DNA from: Elysia marginata
Lineage: Eukaryota; Mollusca; Gastropoda; Plakobranchidae
Reading direction: 5' to 3'
Length of the DNA stretch: 29,809 nt
NCBI GenBank assembly: GCA_019649035.1
Contig: BMAT01000833.1
Span: forward strand, 97,274-127,082
Of this stretch, positions 20,301-29,809 are shown one piece after another. Position 1 is the stretch's first letter; each line of letters opens with the position of its first letter. A model generated the notes under the pieces. It searched no databases and had not been told where the DNA came from. It saw only the letters and a program-made list of their open reading frames with translations. Both the position numbers and the translations under genes were made by a program.

Positions 20301-23300
20301 GTATTGCCACGTATGGCAGTAAAACAAAAGCAAGGCTAGATGAGGTAGTTACGAGTTCTTGTTCTGTCTCAGTGTCACGTTATCCCTTCTATAACCTTCT
20401 CTTTCTATTTTACCCTTTCTTTATCTATGTCTGCTTGTCTGTATCTCCTCTTTGCCTGTTTTTTTTTCTGTTTGTGTGACGGGATCTTTCCTTCCCAACC
20501 TTATTCTTTATTTTTGTTGTTCGTATAATAGGCTACTGATTAACCTTGTACTCTCAATGTCTGTTTTGTTTTCAAAACTGCACGCAAAAAAAAGCACGTG
20601 AAGGGGCTTTACCGCATTATTCCTGAACAGATCGGGAACCTGTACAAATGACAAGGACACTTGGACTATGTTGTTTTGGATAGGTTCTTTTTATTTTAGG
20701 AATCATGTTCTTTGACGTCAGAACCAGGGACTGGGGCTGTAGAAAATTATTGTCCAAACATAGAGTAGACGTGCTCGAAGTGAAACAACTTTGGTTTTCC
20801 ATTCCATTCGTTTTTACTCAGTCAAATACCATGGTCTGACTGTTACGGTGTCTTTTCTTTCCTGGTGTTTGGTCTGTTCTGCAATATCAAACCTCACATG
20901 CAACAGTTTGACGTGTTGGTTGACATTGGTGTTCAAAAACAGTGATACTATTCATTATAGGGATAAGAAAGAAGAAAAAACAAGCCTCGCGACCTGTGTA
21001 ACCGAGTCGGATAACGTAGAATCGTAAACATTTGTTTGTATTAAAAAGTCTTTTATTTTTATTCTGTTTGTCATGTTATAAAATCAACAACGGCTCTTAT
21101 ATCTTTTTACAAATTGTCGATAATATAATATGCTTGGAAGCTAAGAAAAGGCATTGCTGAAAAAAGCAAGGCACGCGAATTTTATTACATTCGATTCATC
21201 AGTTTTGTCAAGGTTACGAAACATTATTCGCCTCTAGTCACGATTATTTTCTAAAATCTAGCATCTGGTTTACCTGCGCTACAGTCTCACTGCTTGCAAC
21301 TTACCTCTTTTTTTAGTGTAAAATCCTCTTGCCTATCTATTCTCTTAATTGCAGGATGCACGTCTCATAAAAATATCTCACCCTTTCTATGAAGGAAATT
21401 AGAGCATACGTATGGATCATATATTTGATGGTCGAACATAATCGGTAATAAGATAAAACAAGATGGTTTGAAGTTGTAAGATTTAAATTTTTAAAAAGTC
21501 TAGGTGGTAACGGGAAAGCTGATGCGTCGTAGTCTTTGAGCCCTCGTGCACTGGCCACCTTGTGTGCTTCTTTGAAGATACTCACACGCTGTTTGTTGCC
21601 TCATGTAAACAACCAGTCGGTGAAAACTTGCATGGCTAAAATATTTAAACAAGAAATAAACAATCTAAAAATAACGTGTTTCTATCACAGTTTAAAAGAA
21701 CATTAAACACTCATTACTCAATCTTTTAGCTCTGAAATTTCCATGCCAGGGTGACCGGCAGCAGGTATGAATTTTTGTCGGCTAGATTAATAAACGAACA
21801 ATTCAACGCACAATAGGCGCCACAGAAACAAAGCCACATGCTGTGGGTGCAGGAACATGGAACTCCTTGAATTCAATAAAATCGAGGCAGAAATTCATAG
21901 GTGTGTATTGGATAAAAAGGAGGGGCTTCTATGGTAAAGATTAATTTTAGAGACGATCGGGTGAAAGGAAAAATTGTCAGTACACAAGCTTGCTTAAAAC
22001 ACTGTTATTTCTCCCTCTTGAATACTTCATTATGAGATCAACACAGACGGAGAAGAAGTACAACAACAACAAGAAACTTTAAAAGGAAATGGAAAAGAAA
22101 ACTTTTTTGATTAACACACCAGCCTCCCCCAATCTTCTTTTCCCCTTGACTTCGCTGATGAAAGGGAGATAATCTCATCAGATTGACCGATGTGATTCTA
22201 ATGGTTTATTTCATGGCCAAAATATCACTGTGCTCAGTTGTTGAGGGGCTCTAAACGAATCACTGAAGACGATGAAGGGGCCAGATTAACGTGAGCAAGA
22301 TGAAATGGCGCGAGAGGGACAATGAACTTAAGGAAACATTAAATGAACCTATAGGAAAAGGAAAACTAAACGAATGAAAAGTACTGGATGGTATGCTTAA
22401 GGAAAACTAGCGTAAGGACAGATACATTACGTTTGCTTTTTAATTTTACTGAGTAAAAGGGTTCTATGAAGAAAACATTGTGTGTCTTAATCCAAGCGCG
22501 AAATATCACAACTTAAAGAAACAAGGCGTTGATATTTTGAATTCTGCATTTTGCTGAGATTTGAAACAAGGAAAGTTCCATCAAGTCATCCAAAATGACC
22601 GCTTTTTACGATTGAAATTATTAAGTAAAAGAGCAATGAAATAACTTTGAGAAATTTCTCAAATTCCTACTGAGATTAAAAAATGTGCTGCATCCGATTC
22701 ATTTATACTGATCGCGGAATAAATACTTATCTATGTTTATTGAATTAATTGAGGATGATTGTCACAAACTACCAAGCAATTCATAAAACCAGGCAGTAAT
22801 AATTATGGATAATAATTTTATTATATTAGCTGAGCGTTATCTGAACACAATCCATCAACGTGCTGCTTATTTCGGATCTTTGATTTTCCTCACTTTACGT
22901 CTCCTTTTTGTATGTTCTCCGCTAAAATCTTGTTCAGTTTTCGCTTGTCCCGGCCGAGCAATCACAAATGTTGACACCCAGTCTCCTGTTCTCTCTCTTT
23001 ATACTCTTCTTGTTCTGTTACTATCTGCTCGGTCGGCAGGATAGCCTCGTAGCTCTTTGATTTTGTATCTAAAATCACCGACTGACATCTAAAAAGATAG
23101 CAAAAAAGTTTATAAATAAGAAACTAACAATATTACGGTCAATTTTCTCAGACAGAACAATCAGCTTATAATAACAACGTAACACACGCGAGAAAAAATA
23201 TATCACACATAAACAAGGGAAGGAAGGCAATTCTACATTTATTTCGTAATGTTGTTCTTTCAAAGAATTGTAGTTGATTAGGTTAAAAATTGTCATGTAC

Positions 23301-24252
23301 ATGAGAACGTAGCCAATTCAAAATCATGTTGTATAATGATAAAGTGTAGATAATTCGACAATGTATGACAGCTGATAATATAATTATACGGTATTATACA
23401 AATTACTGATTTTGTTTATAAAAAGAATCATTTTCGTATTAATCATAAAAACCTGTTTAAGTAAACTTTGAAATGAAGTATTGTGAGCAGTTTCCTTTAA
23501 ATGAGGAGACACATAAAATCAATTGATTACAGAAGAGAGATTTTTAACATTAATTTCTTTTGTAAGCTGCATAAAGGTTTTTCTTTCATGAAGTTATTAT
23601 GTTTTATCAAAACTAAATTCAGTACATAATTCCCTGATTAAAACAATATCATCATCATCCTTATCGAAATCCAAATCGATATTGAAATCATCACCAACCA
23701 CCCTTACCACTATTATCAATAGCTTTATTCATCATATCAACCTTAACATATTTCCCAACGCAGTGCTCTTTCATACGAGCGTTTCTGTAAACCAGACAAC
23801 CTAGCACACAATCGTCTCTTTGAATGAAGCTGTTTTCAGGCTAGCTCAGCCGTGTTGATTTTTTATATCTGACGCAATTATCCTAAGTGAACTCTATCCC
23901 GGGTGCACAATATCTTTTAAGTAATTCAATTTGGTTGAATGCAGCGCGGGGACAAGAGAGCTAACTTTTCCAAATTTTCGGAGAGTGAGGCTTAAAGAAG
24001 GGACAAAATGAAGTAATAAATAAGAGAAAACTGATGAAGATAGTAGAGCAATGTATTATTTATCCTATGCCGAAATTAGGACGAACATTTTGTAAAGATC
24101 CTTCCTAAAATTAACGGTTAGAGGTGTAGAATGTGCAAGAAAGAGAAAAATAGATAAAGTAAATTAGAATTACAGTAAACGAACACATTAAATCACCGGA
24201 TGCCGCCATACAATAACATGCAGGGTGGCTTGGCAATCAATTTTAAAAGATC
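17369..24252. other. Long gene-free stretch, probably intronic
   Basis: Nearly 7 kb with no coding exon I can support on either strand. Pyrimidine-rich patches occur at about 17630-17760 and 20370-20480. A short duplicated AAGATGTTATA motif lies near 19317-19357, and an (ATC)n-like patch near 23645-23700. Segments with more balanced composition and homeodomain/GATA-like words (about 18300-18400 and 22140-22215) could be regulatory, but this rests on composition alone. Confidence 0.45.
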
Positions 24253-24482
24253 ACAGAGAGAAGAGGGGAGAAATAGAGAGAAGAGAGAAAAGAGAGAGAC
24301 AGATACACAGATAGATAGACAGACAGAGAGACAGACAGAGACACAGACAGATAGATAGATAAAGACCGTGACAGAGAGACACAGACAGGCAGGCAGAGAC
24401 AGAGACAAAGATAGAGACAGATAGAGAGATAGACAGTCAGAAAGAGAGAGAGAGATTGACAAAGAGAGAGAGAAAGAGACAG
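24253..24482. repeat. GA/GACA/GATA-rich compound microsatellite
   Basis: AGAG, GACAGACA and GATAGATA blocks alternate over 230 bp on the + strand. The overlapping minus-strand frames rich in Ser-Leu-Cys-Val are artefacts of TCTC/TGTC/TATC periodicity. Confidence 0.92.
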
Positions 24483-27400
24483 CAAAGCCGTAGCGATTTT
24501 AAGAGATAAATGGATGGTTCATCAAAAAGGATAGGGACGGAAACGGAAAAAAAGAGATATAGAGAAGCAACGCCAAGGGGTGAAAATACGGCACAGACTT
24601 GGAATTTAATGCTATAATTATGAGTTTTGCGCGGTCGCATGCACACCCTGCCATGTTGTCTGGCCAAGTTCATTTACCAAACAAAATGCTGAAATTATGC
24701 TGAATTAAAGCTGATAAATGGTGTTTCCCCCCTTAATTTGCATTACCGCCATTTTATTTTTATGATGTTTATGCCATCGCTGTGTATTAGGAGAAAATAT
24801 ACAGATATAACATAGGGATTAGGAATATTAAACCGCCATCCGATTGGAACCACAAAGTATATTATTAAGGTTTCGGTTATTATTTTTGAAAGGTAATAAA
24901 AAAGCGCTATAATAAAATTTTTAACAAGATATGTGGGCATATGTTCGAAAGCCCCAAATTTCATTGGTGAATGGGCATATCAACTGAATCATCGGTAAAG
25001 ACTGCTAGCGGTATTATGATAAAACGGGTCTCATTGGAACACGGCATCTTAATCGAATGTAACACCAAGATTTTTTGGCTGCAAGAAAAATACAGTGTGA
25101 AGCACCAGCTCTGTGTATCAAAGAAATTCGAAGGCCACCAATGAAAGATCACCTGGGTCGGAATTTAAAACGGGCATTGAAACGAATTTATATTTAGATT
25201 CAGAATACAAGGCGAAAAAAGGATACAACAGCAAAAGTACAGTTGTGTTATGTTCCCACACACGCACTTGCGACAAGTAGTTTTGATAAACCTTGAACCG
25301 AAACGGTGCACCGTTTTTACTTCGAACACTAGATCTAGACATAATACTTAATAACAACGATCTTTTTTCGGCTTTCACGAACATAAACTTGCACATACGA
25401 AGTGAAAGAGAAGCCCGACAACACAAAACAATAAAAATCACGACAAGCTTGATTGAGATGAACTGTTTTTAAAATTATAGTATAAGTCAGATAGCATACT
25501 TCTGCCGCACTAAGGTAGCTTCTAATAGAGAACAGAACTAGGAATATTTTCTTTACAACTTCAAACTTCAGACAAGTTAGAGCCTTTACACAGTAGGTTT
25601 TATGAAGATCAGCGAAAAAAGGACCTCGCTCACACAACCGACTGTCAAAAAGTACATTATATTAAAAATAAAATAGATCGATCACAGCTATTTGATTTCC
25701 CCTAACTGTTTTGCTATTTGGTTATATAACCTTGAGTATTCACGGCTTCCCCTTAAAAACTTAATGTAAAACCTCGCATTTTGTGTAATTGCGGGTGCGG
25801 AATTCCATTTCAGCCAAGCACGTAGACCGGAAACACCCAAACCAAACATGGCTGCCTCTCAAAACACTCGAGAGGTTCCCGTGGGGTGAACAGGCGGATT
25901 CGTTAGGCTAATTGTTTGTGAAAAAAATGGTAACCATTTCTATTTGAAGTAGTACTAGAATTTTTTAAGTGCCCAAATGCATGACGAAGGTTGCTTTACT
26001 ACATTATAAAGGTGATGGTGTTGATAAGACAGCTTGTCCAACAACAGCCGATCTTCTGTCGAGCTGAATTTACCGTACTGTACGGTTCAGCTTAGCAAAA
26101 ACAGTTTCTCATAGACTCAAGTCGTACAGGACTGGTTCAGTAAAAAAACTGCAGGTACCCAGAAGTTGTGTAAAACTTGACTCACAGATCAATGCCCTTA
26201 ACATCAAAAGTATACATTGAGAGAAAAATTCTTCCTCACGAGCACAATCATGCCACCTTGCTCATATCTTATAGCTTAGGGCTACAGCAACATAGCTCTG
26301 TGTTTAAAGGACAAGCTAGAGTGGAACGTTGACAAAATTGTAACTTGACCCAAGGTGCATGAAAAGCACAATTATACGAGCTGTGCAAACAATAAATTAT
26401 TTGAAAACAATTTCGAAGATTAGAAAAGAGCAGGTGATTCTAATTTGCAAAAAACACGGAATCATAAAATTAAAGACTAGTTTCTGTCAATATCCATTGT
26501 ACAGTCGAAATTATAGTTAAGCAAAAGTTAAGGCAGTAACTTTTCTTCATCAAGCTGTTGGGTCAAAATAATAAAAGAAAATATGATGTGTGTACATTCG
26601 TTTCAAAAAGCGCAAGACGAGAAAATTATTGTCAAAATAGTTCATCCCAAAAGCGCTTTGTAACAGCTCATCTGGTGACAGAGGCATGACAGTGTTTTTT
26701 TTAATCATGTCAGGTTAAAATCCAATTAAATACTGGATTCAGACAAATACGAATATGTAAGACGAATAGCTTATTACACCAGTTAATTTTTTTACTAACC
26801 TCTCTCGCTCTCTCTCTCTAAATGATTTATGGGAGACGGCCATGCCTTAACTCACAGTTCTTCCTTAGTGCTTACTAGCTCTCGTTATGAAAAAACCTGG
26901 CACATAAGAAGTTTCTTTTTTATTTTACTTTTGCTTTAAAAAAGCGGAGATCCCCTATAAGGCTGACCTCATCTCGCTTTCCTCTACTTCATTGATTGTC
27001 TTATCAGGTAGGTGGTCAGCGTTTACCTGTTGGTCGACCTGGGCTAGCATAGAACCTGGAGATCTGCGGATATGGCGGTGTGCTGCTTTATAGCTTTGAA
27101 GTGGGAGCAACTACACTTGTCCACCTTAACTTCAAGGCTATCATGTTTCCAGGATATCAATCTGTACGGCTAGTGGGGCTATATAACCTTGGGACCCTGT
27201 TACCTAAACTAATCCTGGTATAACCTGCTGTATTATATATCGCGAAGGTTACAATTATAGGCGAATGTGCTTTTGATTGGTGAGAATGGTTGGTTGTAGA
27301 TTTATGGTGAGACATAAACGAAGCGTGGGAATAATCCTACATTGGAAAGAGTGAAAAGGGGTACATACACTATCACAGATAAAATGGACAGATTGGTATA

Positions 27401-29359
27401 AGAGAGATAGATTTAAGAATATAAGAAAAACTTTTTTAAGGTCCATATCCACGAAATCATGCGTGGAGAGAAAAAAATATGCTCAAAAGAAAATTACCTT
27501 ATCTTTTTTAGGGAGCTCGATCCTGAAAAATCATGTGAACCTATTTTGATTAATTTGCAAAAGCATTTAAACGACAACATTTGACCATGAACAAACATAA
27601 AAACTAAAAACCAACCATCGTAATTTTATCATCATTACAGTTATCGCTAGCAGCAGTAGATAGCAATATTGCCATAATTAATATTACGATAACCATCAAG
27701 CATTGTCATTTGCAGAACAACTGCCTCTTGTCCTTCTCATTACTATTATTTGTCAAAAGAATTATTAAAATCTTTAAATAAACGACCAAATTCGTTCATC
27801 GTTAAAAACCTAGAAACCGAAACATGACACGAATAGGTTGAAAAGTCTAACTACTTAAAGGAGGAAGAGAAAAGATAGTAATGAGTCTTAATCTAATGTT
27901 AACAGGTGGTTTTAAAACCTGTGTCCTAGATCCTGCACAAACAAACAAATGTAATGACGGATCAAAGTATTTTGTAAGTGTGAAAAATTGATATGCCCTC
28001 GTGTTTTCGTATTCGTTTCAATACACGTAGGTCCGGTGTTCATGGGGTTTGACTTAGAACCGGTATGCTTATACCTCTACTAGAGACTCGATAGTTGTAT
28101 GTTCCACCTGCTTTGTTGAGTAATGGCCTGTTGAGAGACTTGTAAACATTGTCTGGGTTGTTCCCGTCTTGTTCTTCCCTGCTTCAGCAAGCGAAGTTTT
28201 CATTGCGAAGAGGGCAGGACAGGATATGTTTTGGGCGCGTTGCTGAAGCAATGATGAAAAAGATGCAATGTTAATGATAAACAATTTCCATCGCATCCCA
28301 TGAGTAGATGCAGGTAAAACTATGCGTTAGCAGTCTCTAAAATCTGACTCATACTCTTGAAAAACATTTAAGCTTTATTTTTAGTAAAATATAAATACGA
28401 TGTTGACTGTGAGCTGTTGACATAACAAGATTAATATGATTTAGAGTAACTTAGAAAGTAAAACCCTATTAAAATCTTTACAAAAGGTAACAAAAGCTTG
28501 CACTAGAAAGGTCGTTAGATTGTCAAAAACTTTTTAGTTACACTAGTTTCTATCGATTGCACGCTATTTTTATATATACAATAAAATGTGTCATGTTGCG
28601 TTATTTTATTATGTTATTGACGATAACATTATTACTGACTTATGACTAAGACATTCAATTGCTTTTTCATAGTGTGTTAAATTATTGATAAACACTTTTC
28701 TGGTTGTTATTATCAATATATAACAAACATTTTAAAATAATAGAAACAAGTTATGCATACACCAGGTAGTTGTTAAACTAATCTAAGCCAAATAGAATAA
28801 AATATTCAAAATTCAGTTTAACTTCGAATAGTGTTTTATTATTTGGCTAAACTTGTCATCGCTGATCAATTTACTTTTCATAAAGCCAGTCAACCTGACA
28901 TTGATGTCTTGCTGAAACTTGGATATTTCAATGTGTGAAATTAAACCTGACAGGCTGCCACTCGTTTAAATCAGCACAAGCTATCAGAACAGTGAGAAAA
29001 TGATTCGTGTTGCAGGGAAAATGGTTTAATCTAATTTATATTAAGCGAACATAAAACAAACAGATTTCCTGGTTATTAGCAAGGTAAACAAGCACGCCCT
29101 CAACTTTATCGCAAAATACGCCGTTAGCAATTCTAGGCTCCCCCTCCCCTCCTCCTACGCACACACTGTCAAAAAGTTAATCATAATTTGGTTTGTAACA
29201 GAAATTGAAGACAGAAATGTTTATTACTTAAAAATACTACAGCAAAGAACGGTCCGATATTCTGATAAGGAATGACTTAAAATGTCTGAAAAAAATCAGC
29301 TTTATTAAAGGTACAGAAGAGAATGATAAAGAAAAAAAACATACAATATTATTAATAAG
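24483..29359. other. Long gene-free stretch, probably intronic
   Basis: No open frame with coding character and no transposon coding remnant recognised. It contains a strong palindrome at 26062-26092, a 16-bp palindrome at 25301-25316, a short CT run near 26800-26819 and a very AT-rich zone at about 28360-28860. A minus-strand open frame near 28070-28300 has more balanced codons than its neighbours but matches nothing I know. Confidence 0.45.
26062..26092. repeat. Two-step palindrome (potential cruciform)
   Basis: ACCGTAC (26072-26078) and GTACGGT (26080-26086) are perfect inverted repeats around a single T. Just outside, AGCTGA (26062-26067) pairs with TCAGCT (26087-26092), with a 4-nt bulge on the left side. 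Thirteen base pairs in total. Confidence 0.75.
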
Positions 29360-29696
29360 AAGAATAAATAAATAAATATGTTTAGAGTCCTCCACCGCCG
29401 AAGGCAGTCTCATGATTTTACATATTTACCCCAGCAAGCCTATACACACAAAAACCATCTCAACTCATATTTTCAGAGCATTACAGTACGGCAGCCTGTT
29501 AGGCGCTCAAATACTAACATTCCACACATTTCAAGCACTGCCTTTAGCCAATGTACCCATTTTACAGGTGGGTGGACTGGGGAAAGTTAGGGTACATCGT
29601 TTTCCCAAGGCAATTTCAACATGACATGGTCGGGAATCGAACCCACGACCTCCAGATCTCAAGTCCGACGCGCTAACCACTCTGCCACGCTGCCCC
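29360..29696 (-). mobile_element. tRNA-derived SINE, near-complete copy
   Basis: Read on the minus strand, the element starts GGGGCAGCGTGGCAGAG at 29696. It has an A box at 29687-29677 (TGGCAGAGTGG) and a B box at 29643-29633 (GGTTCGATTCC) at tRNA-like spacing; the anticodon-loop position reads TGA. A unique body follows, then the 3' module at 29514-29381 shared with the copy at 3156-3290, including GCCGTACTG and ACTGCCTTCGGCGG, and a TATT-repeat tail at about 29380-29360. The lack of a pairing 3' acceptor strand and the long body rule out a functional tRNA. The two small + strand open frames inside are not genes. Confidence 0.92.
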
Positions 29697-29809
29697 AGTG
29701 TAATAATAATTATAACAATAATACAAATATAAATAGTAGAAACAATAATAGTAGTATTAGTAGTCGTAGTAGTGGTAGGAGTAGTATAGTAGTAGTAGTA
29801 GTAGTAGTA
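29697..29809. repeat. TAA then (AGT)n microsatellite, cut by the window edge
   Basis: TAATAATAAT and CAATAATA words give way to AGT/TAG triplets from about 29745, which continue to the last base. It is the same trinucleotide motif as at 130-752. Confidence 0.93.

Noticed and set aside
20791..21027. 78-codon + strand open frame with a hydrophobic start, possible small secreted protein
   Set aside because: No compositional shift from the surrounding AT-rich DNA, no splice signals and no recognisable motif. This length is common by chance across 30 kb.
24193..24673. Minus-strand frames rich in Ser, Leu, Cys and Val resembling signal or membrane proteins
   Set aside because: They are translations of TCTC/TGTC/TATC microsatellite periodicity and overlap one another in different frames.
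25301..25316. Perfect 16-bp palindrome AAACGGTGCACCGTTT
   Set aside because: About one 16-bp palindrome is expected by chance in every two windows of this size, and nothing around it suggests a function.
28069..28296. Minus-strand 75-codon frame with balanced codons
   Set aside because: I could match it to no family and saw no splice or start context. Kept only as a note in the gap description.
29378..29624. Two overlapping + strand open frames of about 70 codons
   Set aside because: They are antisense through the tRNA-derived SINE, a non-coding element.
29610..29696. Functional tRNA gene on the minus strand
   Set aside because: A and B boxes and a TGA anticodon position are present, but there is no pairing acceptor 3' strand and the sequence continues into a SINE body and shared 3' module.

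Overview
The window looks like a repeat-rich, AT-rich stretch of an animal (metazoan) nuclear genome. It carries one spliced-type coding exon with GC-rich codons, and the surrounding DNA is full of microsatellites, tRNA-derived SINEs, an L2/CR1-like non-LTR retrotransposon and foldback/MITE-type sequence. There are no bacterial-style operons, ribosome binding sites or tightly packed genes. The mix of SINE with a conserved 3' module, L2-like LINE and TAGATC-rich repeats fits a lophotrochozoan, most likely a gastropod mollusc. That placement is an inference, not a proven assignment.

Layout. 1-3655: upstream DNA with a long (AGT)n tract (about 130-752), a (GA)n patch, an interrupted (ACT)n tract (2074-2373) and a damaged SINE (about 3073-3300). 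3658-4718: the only convincing gene piece, a + strand exon with an acceptor-like AG at 3656-3657, about 400 nt of leader holding several uORFs, an ATG at 4056, and an open frame that runs to a consensus GTGAGT donor at 4719. It encodes 221 residues of a serine-rich, probably disordered N-terminus that ends as a hydrophobic segment begins. The protein family was not recognised. From 4719 to the end (about 25 kb) no further exon could be supported, so this is probably one very long intron of the gene.

The long stretch holds: (CT)n and (ATCT)n tracts (6340-7168); a 5'-truncated, broken LINE on the minus strand (about 7325-8910) in which most reverse-transcriptase landmarks can still be read across frameshifts; a TAGATC-rich repeat copy (11780-12010) related to one at 4995-5215; a large inverted duplication (12678-13820 and 16027-16808) separated by 2.2 kb; a 219-bp TA-flanked hairpin MITE nested in the left arm, with the right arm preserving the apparently empty site; a pre-miRNA-shaped hairpin in the spacer (15126-15212); decayed tRNA-like heads near 14.8 and 17.3 kb; a GA/GACA/GATA-rich tract (24253-24482); and a second, nearly complete SINE on the minus strand (29381-29696) beside another AGT tract that runs off the right edge.

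Most open frames in the window are artefacts. The (AGT)n tracts read as poly-Ser/poly-Val on one strand and poly-Thr/Tyr/Leu on the other, and the CT/GA tracts read as Ser-Leu frames. The most informative biology here is transposon archaeology (nested insertion, shared SINE module, readable dead LINE), plus one gene start with a leader that may restrain translation.
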